From Armigeres subalbatus (lineage: Eukaryota > Arthropoda > Insecta > Diptera > Culicidae): a DNA stretch of 64,000 nucleotides. How positions within the stretch are numbered: the stretch's first letter is position 1; each line of letters begins with the position of its first letter. The stretch spans positions 70,783,481 to 70,847,480 of the forward strand of contig NC_085141.1 in the NCBI RefSeq assembly GCF_024139115.2. The letters are read 5' to 3'. Made by a program: the position numbers and the translations under genes. Of the stretch, positions 10,060-20,747 are shown piece by piece. The notes below the pieces were generated by a model. That model ran no database searches and was not told the DNA's origin. It saw nothing but the letters and a program-made list of their open reading frames with translations.

Positions 10060-11432
10060 TTATCCATCGAAAGGTACAATTCCTGCAAGAAGGGGCCATG
10101 AAACAGTCAATTGCTTCAGATAACTTTCCACTGTTGGTATCAAGAGGTCAATGATTGGCCTCAATGAATTCGGAATATTGAATAAATTCAAAAAACGGTC
10201 CACAAGGTCCTTAAAGGAGATCAATCCTCGCTTGGACGGAGTACTTTTTTGGGAAGAACGAATTGAAGTTTTTCTTTCATTGATTCTCCTAGCCGGATGT
10301 TTCTTGGAAACATCGGTTTTGAGCAATGGCGGGAATGTCTTGCTGCAAGATGGATCCAAAGGAGCAGTGAAGACAGGGTGCTTCGGGCTTTTAAATAATC
10401 CCCATTGCCTTCAGATTTGGGCAAGCTTTATAGATGACTTTTGATTTCTTACGGCGCGATCCCGGGGAAGACGGTTGCTTCCTCTTTTCGGGCACGTGTA
10501 CCTCCGTAGAATCATCCATATCAGCTGTGTCAGAGTCCAATTCGTCAATGCATATGGAATCATAATAATCACTTACTTGAACGGTAGCTGAAATAGCAGC
10601 CTTTGCAGTGGTATCGGCGGATGAGTCTTGCGCTTTAACCCTTTACGCATAAGTCTGCTTGGAGCGCTGTAACAACGAGCGCTTCATTTTTTGGGTGCGC
10701 TTTCTATACACCGGGCAATCTTGCAAACCATGGGGAGAATCCATACCACAAAAAGCACATTTTGTGGCTTGTTGCTGGCAGGACTCCTCCCGATGTCTTT
10801 CGAAACATTTACCACAACGAGGTTTGTTGTCACAAAACTCGGCAGTGTGACCAAGTTGTTTGCAATTGGTACAATTAAATACCCTTGGTACAAAAAGACG
10901 CACCGGAAACAACATATTCTCTAAATCGACATATTTTGGGAGAATCGAACCGGCAAACGTCACCCGAAGCGAGCCTGACTTAGAATATACCTTTTGCCAT
11001 CTACCATGGTTGCTGAGTGCAATTCCTTGCAATCCAGAATATCCACGGTAGACTCCATTGCGTTCTTTAAGCGGCCTTTTCCCGCAAGTACATCCTTGCA
11101 AGTCAGGCTCGTTGCGTTGATCACACCTTCGATTTCGACCTCCCGCGAGGGGACATAAACTAAATGTTCTACATTGTACGCCTTGTCTTTAGCAATTTCG
11201 TTCGCCACCTGATATGTAGGTGCGGTGATTCGTAGCTTGTTCCTGTTGATCTGACTAAAATCAAGCTTCGTAAAACGACGCGTCAAATCTCGCTTAATGC
11301 CGAGAAAGTCTAGACTTTTCACTTTCTGCCGAAAGGCCAAGGCCCAACCCAAGGCCCAGGCGAAGCCGCATGGTACAATCGTGTGCGGACATCTTTCAGA
11401 GGACTACCGCCCCCCATAGTCTCTGCCTCCAT
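10060..11432 (-). pseudogene. LINE A ORF1: Gag-like RNA-binding protein
   Basis: The likely start is the ATG at 11432; an early frameshift near 11325 joins the region starting VKSLDFLGIKRDL. Three zinc knuckles follow at about 10895-10720: CTNCKQLGHTAEFC, CGKCFERHREESC and CAFCGMDSPHGLQDC. A basic stretch QKMKRSLLQRSKQTYA comes next, then a frame break near 10640. The C-terminal part (10359-10060) ends SWPLLAGIVPFDG before a stop. The related copy at 60504-61841 has the same order, including the hydrophobic C-terminal segment. ORF1 proteins of this group coat the element RNA. Not functional here. Confidence 0.75.
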
Positions 11433-11790
11433 TCTCACCTCGCAAGGTGGAAGGACTATTAATTCTTATACTAACTTAGAACTAATAGCAAATTAGAAAA
11501 AAATATAAATAAAAAACTAATTTAATGTATTATAATTAATCCCACTCTGTATCAGAGAGATGGGAGAACAATAAAACAATGCCTTCCACTTATCTGTGCT
11601 GCTGCTGTAGGTAGCAGCAGAAACAATAGCCTGCTTCACTGGTGTCGCCAGAAGCAGCTACTTCGCTCGCCGACAGTAATCGCCTTGGATCCGTAGGTAG
11701 GCACCACACAATAGACACGCACTACCGAACAAAACCCGCGATGAGACACAGCACACACGTCTGGCTCGTTCGAACTATCGGCACGGAATG
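11433..11790 (-). other. 5' UTR of LINE A
   Basis: A comparatively G+C-rich leader from the CATTCC start to the ORF1 ATG. I-type LINEs carry an internal promoter here, but no element can be pointed to from sequence alone. Confidence 0.5.
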
Positions 11791-12078
11791 AGTAATTGTT
11801 TATTGCTAATATTGATTTATTTATCGAAATTTTGTATTTTTTTTTCGTGGAAAATTTTCATTTCTTTATGGAAAATTCTTCTTTTATAATTGCTATTTTT
11901 GCTTTTGAAAGTGCTTCTTTATTTTTGTTTTGTGGAAAATTCTTAATTGTTTATGGAAATTTTGTTTTATTTGCGGAAATTTCATATTTATTTATTGCTC
12001 ATACCCTGATTTCTTTATTGGCAATTTCCTAATTGTTTATGGAAAATTTCTAATTTTTAATGGAAATTTTATTTTGCG

Positions 12079-13860
12079 CCTTCCTGACCACACTTGCGTG
12101 GAGGTGGCGTAGGGAAGTATATCGATCAACAGGACTCTGAAACCTGGTATACTACATCAAAATGGTTCTGAGTTTGAAGTCAACAGTCAGCAGGGCCAAA
12201 GCATTTTTTAACACAAATTACAAATCAAAAGCAGAATTAAATACGGTGTTATAGAATTAGTTAGAATTTTTTTTTGTGATGTGATTTTCTTGAAGCAATA
12301 AAACATAAACAAAATCTTTATACTCATAAATATTTTACGTCATTTAGATGGATAATGGCATGCGGTAATCATATCATGATGACACTTAATTGTTCTTAAT
12401 CCTAGATAATGTAAACCAACATTAATTTCTAATTATTCCTAAGCGGGATAATACATACTGCTGCCGCACGGCGATTGACTTTGTAGTTTGAAAAGTCCTA
12501 CATGATGCAAATAACAAGTAAAAATTTATCGTTCAGTAGGTGCAAGTATTTCTACGAAGGATGAAACGATTCAAACAAAGAATTGTATCGCCCTCACTGC
12601 ACTATCATAGTATGTACACCCAGTCACTAGCTGCGTGATTGGAACTAAATTTCCCTGCGAAGTGTAAAGCCGTTTCGCAATTTGTCACCCAACATGCTTC
12701 ACCGCATACCATCTCGTGTGTGCAATGTGCAGTGTATCCCATCGAGCAGAAAACATTTCGACGAGTAGCCCTAGAGAGAGTTGAGTCCAAATACGATTCG
12801 TTAAAAATCTAAAATCACGGGCATCGCCATTTAAATCAGCATGAATTTCAAAATATAAGTTTTCTGAAACCTTTTAACTTTTCCCAATGCATAATGCAAC
12901 GAGCGATACTATTTCGCAGTGTCGCATACCGACTTCGGGTGGGTGAAAAGTAGCTCTCAGTCTTTCACCATCTATTGCGCACAAATACTTTCGATACATG
13001 ATGGGCTCTTTCTGCGTCACAACCGGCGGATTGCAGTGCAGAGTGCCATAGCTATTCTAGGGAAAAGTGATCAAAAATACACCTAAATGGATGGAAAGAC
13101 CCAGCACGCTCATGAATGGTAACAGCTATTTATGTACACATTCAGAAGAACCAGTTATATGATAATAATATTTGCACCAACTGATAAATGTTGTTAGGCA
13201 TCTATATAAAACAAAAATCTGTGAATTTATTCTCTACTGCCTAAAAATGTCAAAAGTTCTTTTGGATATTCGTACTATCGTCCCCTAGTACCGCACACAA
13301 CCAATGGTTGCCAGAATTTGATTCGAATCTATACAAAAGCCTTGAAAAGTCACTATAACATGTTATTTTTGTTAAATTTTTATACAAAATGATTGATTTT
13401 TTCAAATTTTGCCTTCTTTGTACATAACAAAGTTGTACTTAAAAGCTGCTATAATGTCACACTAATGAAAAAAAAATCATAAAGGTTAACAGTTTTGAAG
13501 GTTTTTTTTTGGAATATTTGTGAACAAAGGTAGCAATATTGTGTATGCCAAGCTTTTGTACAACTTTTGTATAGTTCTAACAAAGAAATGTAAGGAAATC
13601 TGGCACCCGCTCGTCGAGTGCGGTGATGATTGAAGAATTCGAGCGAACTCCTACTTGGATGCTACAAGAGTAAGCGTTATCGATTGGGGCAAACATGGGT
13701 GAAACTACTTCTAAAAGACAAGAACAATATATTGCAATCAAAATTCTAGTGTTGAATTTTCACAGCGAACACACACTCGTTTCGATCGATTTGTTTTGCA
13801 ACTCGATGATGCCACCAGTAGTGCGTGGTTGTACGTTCATGCGCTCGGCTGCGTTCCGTT
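12079..13860. other. No recognised gene
   Basis: Apart from the direct repeat at 12488-12541 (partner 3579-3632), I see no gene, TIR pair or array. A few short open frames carry no recognisable domain. Confidence 0.4.
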
Positions 13861-13867
13861 GACAAAG

Positions 13868-14395
13868 TATATGAACCGTTTGTTTGAGAAACTGCATATG
13901 TTACATTTTTGGCCTAAATGAGATTTTTATATATTCTGAATCCTCTTCCAAAAAAAAAGTATTCTGGCAAAAATACAACAAAAAATTGTTTAGGAATGTA
14001 TGATTTTTTTTTCGTTTGTTTAAGAAAATACATATCTAGACCAACATTTAAAAAGGGCGTAACAGCCAAAATTTATTCCATCTGATTCTTCGTCTACATA
14101 TATAGCTATATATGTGGACGAAGAATCAGAAGGAATGAATTTTGGCTATTACGCTTTTTTCTAATGTTGGTCTAGATATGTCCGCGCACTTTGAAGAGCA
14201 ATTATGGAGTACTGCTTACAGTTTTTGCACTGGAAGTGCCCCAGGGTGTTGAGTTTTGCCAAAAACTATTGATCTGTATCGAATAAATCGAAAGGTTCGT
14301 TGCCAATTTGTTCAAAACAGTTTTTTGTTGTTTTCTCGAAATTGTGTAAAATGGACTTATGCAGTTTCTCAAACAAATGGTTCATTTATTTAGTA
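13868..14395. mobile_element. TIR element with ~35 bp termini
   Basis: The ends 'gtttgtttgagaaactgcat' (from about 13878) and 'atgcagtttctcaaacaaat' (to about 14379) are inverted copies extending over 30-40 bp. The interior is non-coding and contains the perfect-centre palindrome 14031-14180. Target duplication is not clear. Confidence 0.6.
14031..14180. repeat. 150 bp palindrome with no spacer
   Basis: The two 75 bp halves pair end to end around 'tatagctata' at 14101-14110, with only a few mismatches. The outer ends read 'catatctagacc' and 'ggtctagatatg'. A transcript would fold into one long hairpin. It is nested in the element 13868-14395. Confidence 0.85.
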
Positions 14396-14489
14396 CACTG
14401 AAATGTAAAAATATCAGATATACAGAAACTATGTAATTCATCAAGCACCAACACTTTTAGTAAAATTCAAAACTAATAAAGTGCAACTA

Positions 14490-14931
14490 TACCGCCGGAA
14501 ATAAGTATAAAGACAAGCATGATTTTCATACATTTTCATCATGATTGAGGATCGATATCTCGATTCGTAGCGATTCGATTTGGCTGAAATTTTACTAGGC
14601 ACCTGTTTTTAACTTGAACTTTCGATCTTTGAGCAAATTTTATACATCTCTGTTGATTTTGACCTCAAAATCTGGAAATAATTATAAAGACACCACTTTT
14701 TTATATGGAGCTCCATACAACGGAACTGTCTTTATAATTATTTCCAACAGAAACGCGTATAACCAGAATATATGCATAAATGTAACTATCATTGAATAAA
14801 AATTCAAGTCATTTTAGGCTTGTTGGCAAAAAATCAGCCCAATCGAATCGCTAAGAATCGAGATATTGACTTCCCAATATGGCCACTTTGTATGGAAACC
14901 GAGCTTGTCTTTATACTTATTTCCACCAGTG
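14490..14931. mobile_element. Tc1/mariner-type MITE with nested inner inverted repeats
   Basis: The ends share 'ggaaataagtataaagacaa' in inverted orientation and are flanked by TA at 14488-14489 and 14932-14933, giving 442 bp. A second, inner pair ('ggaaataattataaagacac' at 14671-14690 and its inverse at 14728-14744) repeats the same motif. No transposase is encoded. Confidence 0.75.
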
Positions 14932-14933
14932 TA

Positions 14934-16490
14934 GTGTAAAAACCTCTGGCTTACAATAATCCAATGGTTTGCGTCTGTTGCAGAATCCTCCAACGTTCAA
15001 CTAACCTCATTTTCTACTTGTGTACTTAATTGAACGTTCCATTGACGTCAACAAACCTTTGTAGCGTACAAAAATCTGTCGCTTATTCTGTTCAACAGAC
15101 CACTCGAGGAGTCCTTCGTCAGCAAATACTAGACCATTTTTCGTAAGGGCCAATCAATGATGGATCAGATATTTAGCTTATGGATGATCCACAAAATTTC
15201 GAAAGTACAACTTACAGACTCACCATCTATTCATTGATGTTAAAGCAACGAACGTACCAATGACAATAAATGAGCTGCGGTGGGCCATATCTGAACTTAC
15301 TTTTCCGGCGAAACTGATTTGGTTATTACGTATAACGTTGTTTTTGGCTCTTTGTGTTGCATTTCGACATTGCTTTCCTCATTGCATTTTCATTAGATAA
15401 ATGAATATTTCCCGAGAAAATTATTTAGGCTCTTTTTGTAGAATATCTTGCACATTAAGTGGAAGATTGTGATTTTAAAAATGTATTGGAGGTAGTCACT
15501 TTTCTTCGATGGACCACGAACCAATGACCCTCAGTACGCTAAACGGATGCTATCAACCATCTAAGCTACATAGGGCCTATGCTGGCCTTCGCTAAATTGG
15601 CTACTGAATAAAACCGGAGCTCTCGAATGAACATGTTTAGCTCAAAGTTCCTATTGCTTATTCTATAATGAAAGGACATTTTTACAGTACATTCTTGGAG
15701 CATAACAACTTTACTTTACAAAATCAGCCCCGAAATTGATTTTGATTTTTTCCATATAACTTTGATCTGCCTTATTGTATATTTTATGATTAGTCAACCA
15801 CAATTATTTAATAGAAATTGAAATTTGTAAATGAATGTTTGAAGGTTTCATTAAGATTTTCTTAAAACATTTGGATCGACTTTGCGTAGTTTAAAAATAA
15901 ATCGATTTTAATACTTATATCAATATCATAAGACTAGCAGACCACCAAAGCTAGGAATGCAACTCACCCTCATTAGCTCTATCATATACCGTGAGCATAG
16001 GTCATAGTGCACCGCATCCTGGAGAGGAACCAAAGTGTTCATACATATGGGACGACGATGGTTGATGATGGCAAGCATCATTCCAGTAAAAGTTCAAACA
16101 TGAAAGAAGAGAACTGCTCAACTTAACGGAGTTTACACAAATTTCACCAGGTAAGGTGACACCGCTTCTCACGGGGTTTGCATCACCTAATGCGCTCTGC
16201 AGTGACTAACATCGCCAAGCATCAAAAAACTTCACCGCCTGACGATGTTGACTTGCACACTACCCCTTTTTGCAATTCTGTTTGATAGTGGCGTCAGTTC
16301 AAGGCACCCATGCCATGTTATCTTTTTCGTCGTCATTATCGAAAGAGGGTGAAAAAATCCGGTGCATTCGGTGGATGGCTCTCGTTGGGAAGGAATTTTT
16401 AGCCAGACTTGCTTAAACGACGTCACCACTTTTTTGAAGTAGGTACATCGCAGATACTGAAATACTTCCCATTTCCCACTGGATATTGAT
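14934..16490. other. No recognised gene (except the tRNA-like segment)
   Basis: Apart from 15508-15577, I see no domain, array or TIR pair. Confidence 0.4.
15508..15577 (-). other. tRNA-like segment (SINE head or tRNA pseudogene)
   Basis: The minus strand reads 'tagcttagatggttgatagc', matching a pol III A box, and then 'ggttcgtggtcc', close to a B box, at tRNA spacing. The acceptor ends do not pair, so it is not a functional tRNA gene. Confidence 0.45.
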
Positions 16491-16544
16491 ATGATGTAGC
16501 AAGTGTTGGTCGCAATTAGTTGTCTTCTACTGGAATAATAGAGG

Positions 16545-16685
16545 TAATAAACCAGAGAGGAAGATTGTCGCTCTGGTTCCTTTTGCTCTCCTTCCCAAAC
16601 ATGTTGGGTACACAATTATTGTCAAAACGTACTGATTTTTCCTTCGTTGACGTTCTAGCGCCCTGTCATCGCCTGCAGAAGATAT
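16545..16685. repeat. Dispersed repeat related to 19330-19450
   Basis: The block from 'aagattgtcgctctggttcc' to 'cagaagatatctatcc' matches the interior of the TIR element at 19303-19500 ('agattgtcgcttcggttccc', 'gcaaaagatgttccgg') at moderate identity. This copy lacks the TIRs. Confidence 0.6.
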
Positions 16686-16689
16686 CTAT

Positions 16690-16965
16690 CCAGTTTTCCA
16701 TTTCTCACTTCCCACTGTGAAAAGTGAGAAGTGTGAAATGAGTAGTGAGACGTCTTAATTGCCACTTCACACTACTCACTTTGAGAAGTGAGAATCACTT
16801 TTCACTCCTCATTCACTTCTCATATCACTTCTCACTGTGAAAAATGGGTAGTGCGGAGAGAAAAGAGAGACGCTTTGTTTCTCACACATCATTTCTTACT
16901 CATCCTTTCTCAGTTTTCGCAGTGAGAAATGAGAAATGATGATTGAGAAGTGAGAAACGGGACAT
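16690..16965. repeat. GTGAGAA-type array in both orientations
   Basis: Stretches of 'gtgagaag' alternate with 'cttctcac', so the array contains local inverted repeats. Confidence 0.75.
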
Positions 16966-16988
16966 CAAATAGCCAAATGATACCTTCT

Positions 16989-17134
16989 CAAGTCAACACG
17001 AAATCGGATATGATGCAGCATAATATGCTAAAGTGGATGTAATATACATACATATTGTATGGGGAAGTACCTACATATATGACCTCCACTTTAGCATCTT
17101 ATGTGACATTATATACGATCTTGTGTTGATTAGG
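16989..17134. mobile_element. CAACAC-ended MITE, decayed
   Basis: The ends 'agtcaacacgaaatcg' and 'cgatcttgtgttgatt' are inverted, and the inner halves ('gctaaagtgga', 'tccactttagc') also pair. It is a diverged relative of 30018-30160. Confidence 0.65.
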
Positions 17135-17139
17135 TCGGC

Positions 17140-18900
17140 CGAACAACCTTTATATATGTAAACAGGGCTTTCAATATTCGTTCAACGACTTTGGTTTGAT
17201 GCTAGCAAACAACTGTTTTGATAAAATATATATTTTCAGCTGAGTCGTTCATTAAAGTACATTTTCGATCATTTTGAGCTCACCATAATTAGAAAGAAGC
17301 TTCAGATGCAATGATAAAATAATCATCGATCTAATACGTTGCTAACAAGTTTAATTTTTGCACTACCGATATCAGCAAAACTTTTCCCAACTTGTATCAG
17401 CTCCAAAGGCTATCTCAAAAACCAGCGCACAAAACTTGCTATACATGTTTGATTTTCAAAGTTGTGGACAGAGGAGTTGATGGTAAACCTCAGTTAAGGA
17501 ACACTGGCTCTGTCACTCGTTAGTCGATTGGTGAAAACTTTTTTGACAGGCAAAATATCATCTCGAACATAAATTAACTCCTTGATAGAGTATAGAGGGA
17601 AAAAAACTTTTCCCATCAGCCACCCACAGCAGGTCATATGCTGTATGAAAGTCATGTGAGGTATATAGAGCTGCAGCTACGTAAAATAATAATAAAAAAA
17701 TAAAACGTCAATGGCATGTAAGTTCCACCGTCCACACATAACCCCTCACGGCATCGTCTTCCAGAAGTCTGGTAGGGGGATATCAGCTCTTATTCTCAAC
17801 CGCTCAACCCCTTCCTGCGGGGGTCAACCTTTATTGATATATCCGGAATCCAGAACCCAACTCAGAGCCTCGCGCCAACAGGTGCTCTGTCTTGCCGATC
17901 TAAAAGATGGCACTCCGAAACGGTTCCGAACTCTAGTTTCAATTCGCAAAGCAAGATGCGCTCAAGTGTGTATTTATATGCAAATTATGAAGACGATGGT
18001 GCTGATGATGGCGATGTACAGTGACCGGAAGTGTAGGATGAACTTTTCATTTTCGATACATATTATGCTCAAATATAGATACATTAATTGTATCTGATTA
18101 TTATCCAGAGTGATAATTGGCTCTGTTATTTCTGTGTTATTCTACAAAAGAGTATAACTTCAACAAAATAGACAATAACTATTTTCTAAGTATTTCAAAC
18201 CTATTCCAAGAATATTTCAGCTTACATAGATACAAAAACAAATCCTCTCGTATGTATTTTATAAAGGTATCTCGTATGCGTGGAATGTTTCCAATTAATC
18301 ACAGAAGTCAATAAACTTTTCCAGAATATGTTTACGTACCGACCTCTGTGTGACATTGGTGAAGGCAATGATGATAGGGTTAGAGATACGTGCTACAAGG
18401 GATCGAGAAGAGGATAAACCCGTGATATGGGAACCAGCTGCTGTAACTTCAAGATGAACTGCTTGCAGCAGGAATAACGTTGCCTACGACGACGCACCAA
18501 ACATGGTGCAATATCTGGGGGTGTAAATGTAGAGTACTTGTTATTCATTTTTCACGTCACTTGGGCGACAACGAAGACGAGCTGCGAGGATGGAGTTTTA
18601 ATTTACTCTCAAGGATCCTAATGAATGTATGGGTGCAATTTCCAATTTGTATGCCGCCTTGCATCGCGTCGAGAGCCGACGACATGAAGATGAAATAAGA
18701 ATATATCCAATGGTTGATTGCAAGAGTGTAGAGAATGCACTTGCGTTGAGAAGAATGTATTTAAATCGGGAAATTTTCAACAACGAATTGAGGATCAAAC
18801 TTTTTCAAGCATGTATATGGTCTCACATGGTCTCAAGCAGAAAAGCTCAGCATAATTATAAATGAATCATTGATTAGCTCCGTTGCGGCCTTCACTAAGT
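17140..18900. other. No recognised gene
   Basis: Open stretches of 60-130 codons occur (for example 17711-18097 and 18480-18865), but none shows a domain that I can name. The plus-strand frame around 18629-18865 reads like an old coding relic, without assignment. Confidence 0.35.
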
Positions 18901-19136
18901 ATTCCACCGAGATTCATGTGTCCGGTGACCTCTTCAGGTAAGTTCGTAGGTGTTCCAGTATGTAAGTAGATACTTTCCGTTTCCAGGTAAGTAAGAGTGC
19001 AAGTTTGCCCGTTACGCTGTTATATAGATGCTCATAAGTAGTGCATAATGGTGTAAATATCCGGTCAAATCGCCAGGCTCGGTACACCACTGAAGCTGAC
19101 AATATAACGTCCCTAATCCCGACTTCCTTCTACAAT

Positions 19137-19289
19137 ATTTGAAACAGGCTTGCTGACCTTTGGTTACGCTTTTAGACTCAAAGGAATTCTTGGGTGGCCA
19201 AGAACATATATTGTGAACGAATTTTATTCTTTTTATCACTAAGACCATGAACCATATTTTAAACGGACTGGCTGACTTTTGGTTACGCC
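19137..19289. repeat. ~120 bp tandem repeat, block 1
   Basis: Unit features are 'gaaacaggcttgctgacctt', 'tggttacgc' and 'agaacatatattgtgaacg', repeated with divergence. Block 2 at 19587-19740 is nearly identical to this block. More diverged units lie at 20656-20747 and 21302-21480. Confidence 0.75.
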
Positions 19290-19302
19290 ATTTAGTCCAT
19301 TC

Positions 19303-19500
19303 AAAAGATATTTTAGTTACTAGATAAAGATTGTCGCTTCGGTTCCCTTTGTTCTGCTGTCCGAAACATGTGTGGTACATACCTGTCAAATCGTATGGAT
19401 TTTCCTTCTTTGACATTTAGCTCCCCTATCCTCGCCAGCAAAAGATGTTCCGGACAGCGACGACAGCGACAATCTTTATCTAGTAACTAAAATATCTTTT
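19303..19500. mobile_element. 198 bp element with 36 bp perfect-looking TIRs
   Basis: 19303-19338 (beginning 'aaaagatattttagttac') is the inverse of 19465-19500. The interior matches the repeat at 16545-16685. It lies inside the tandem-repeat region between blocks 1 and 2. It is non-coding. Confidence 0.75.
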
Positions 19501-19586
19501 GTCCATTCCCATCGTTGCTAAAAACATCATCGTTACAAGTCCCAAATTTGTTCGATAAAAATATTTACAATATTTGCAATATTTGA

Positions 19587-19740
19587 AACAGGCTTGCTGA
19601 CCTTTGGTTACGCTTTTAGACTCAAAGGAATTCTTGGATGGCCAAGAACATATATTGTGAACGAATTTTATTCTTTTTATCACTAAGACCATGAACCATA
19701 TTTTAAACGGACTGGCTGACTTTTGGTTACGCGTGTCGAC
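19587..19740. repeat. ~120 bp tandem repeat, block 2
   Basis: Nearly identical to 19137-19289, differing at a handful of positions such as 'cttggatggcc' for 'cttgggtggcc'. This suggests a recent segmental duplication of about 450 bp. Confidence 0.75.
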
Positions 19741-19977
19741 CCAAAGGCTTTAACTCCAAGGATTTCTTGGATGACCGAGAACATCCCAGTCAACCTTTTT
19801 ATACTTATTGCTATTGATATAGGTCATCATATACACATAAGATATTATGTATATAATGCACCGAATCGCTATATACCTACTTAAGTGGAGGCTATATTCG
19901 TGCTAAATAAGGACTTTCTCGAGTTTTCATGAACATTTATACGACTTAGTGAATATTTGAAAAAATAAATGGTAATA

Positions 19978-20040
19978 ACCCTGTCTTGAAGATGGAACTA
20001 AAGGCTGGTGCTCTACCCTTGCGCTACTCAGCAACTCTCG
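19978..20040 (-). other. tRNA-like segment inside E1
   Basis: The minus strand gives 'tagcgcaagggtagagcacc', A-box like, and 'atcttcaagacaggg', B-box like, at about the right spacing. Acceptor pairing is absent. Confidence 0.4.
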
Positions 20041-20337
20041 AAAAGCAGCAAAATTTTGACAATCATAATCTAGATGGAGATTTATTATTGACAAGAGCTT
20101 CAGTGTACGTACAAATGTGGCTTGAATCGTATATTATAACAACTTATGATTATCCTGATAATGTTCGTACATAACAACGATTGCGTATCATTCCAAACGA
20201 TCCAACCCACGTATAAACGATTCTGAAATGTCAACATCAGTAATGTCTTTCATCGTGGCAGCAAAAAATTACACCGACAATAACTGGAATTATGGCAGAT
20301 CGGATGAAGTGAAGTAAGTAATTTTGAAATTAATTTA

Positions 20338-20385
20338 ATCGGTAAAGTTCAGTGGTTAGTGCTCAACACGCAGAAGGTGGAAGCT
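20338..20385 (+). other. Second tRNA-like segment inside E1
   Basis: 'gttcagtggttagtgctc' followed by 'cacgcagaaggtgg' resembles the D-arm and anticodon-arm half of a tRNA. No clear B box follows, so confidence is low. Confidence 0.28.
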
Positions 20386-20655
20386 ATATACGTACAACGC
20401 ACATCGGTATATGATTTGCATGACAATATTTGTATACATAAACGATATTTACGATTTTATCCGATAAAAATGATATTGTTTATATAGGTTTATGACTTTC
20501 ATAAACGCAATCGTAAATATTGCATACGCAAGTATCATATACAATATTATTCATATTTTAGCCATCTTTATAAGCAGTCATATACGGATGTGAAAGAAAA
20601 TAGCAATATATGCGATACAATTTATCATTTCATATACGATATGTGGTTTACTGGG

Positions 20656-20747
20656 ATATACTGTGAACGCATTTAAATCTTGGTATCACTAAAAGTATCT
20701 ACAATACCTATTTGAAACAGGCTTGCTGATCTCTGGTTACGCTTATA
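20656..20747. repeat. ~120 bp tandem repeat, diverged unit
   Basis: Carries 'atatactgtgaacgc' and 'gaaacaggcttgctgatctc'. It is continuous with blocks 1 and 2 once E1 is removed. Confidence 0.6.

Larger units (their letters stand above)
6058..11790 (-). mobile_element. I-like non-LTR retrotransposon A, near full length, dead
   Basis: A 5.7 kb minus-strand LINE flanked by the direct repeat GTAATTGTTTATT at 6045-6057 and 11792-11804. It begins CATTCC at 11790, like the related copy at 59834 and like the CATT start known for the Drosophila I factor. The order is 5' UTR (11433-11790), ORF1 with three zinc knuckles, ORF2 with endonuclease, reverse transcriptase and RNase H, then a 3' UTR and a short poly(A) (seen as poly(T) at 6056-6064). 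The RNase H domain and start motif favour the I group, but I cannot exclude a neighbouring clade. Both ORFs contain frameshifts. Confidence 0.8.
5930..12078. repeat. Large A+T-rich inverted repeat, right arm (split by an I-like LINE)
   Basis: The arm consists of 5930-6057 plus 11792-12078. Removing the LINE and one copy of the 13 bp direct repeat restores a continuous match to the left arm (5557-5860 reversed). The part at 11792-12078 also holds the empty mariner site. Confidence 0.75.
19785..20655. mobile_element. CCCAGT-ended element E1
   Basis: Starts CCCAGTCAAC and ends GTTTACTGGG. It interrupts the tandem-repeat phrase 'gaacatatactgtgaacg', and the flanks show a 2 bp AT duplication. The intact phrase at about 21446-21463 is the empty-site comparison. 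The interior holds A+T-rich 'tatatacg' sequence and tRNA-like stretches. No coding is seen. Confidence 0.7.

Noticed and set aside
15508..15577. A functional tRNA gene
   Set aside because: A and B boxes are present but the acceptor stem does not pair; kept only as tRNA-like.
17711..18097. 128-codon open frame
   Set aside because: No domain, no neighbouring exons, and a codon pattern like the flanks; left as unrecognised.
19012..19692. Two minus-strand frames sharing an identical ~40-residue stretch
   Set aside because: The shared stretch is the duplicated tandem repeat, not a conserved protein.
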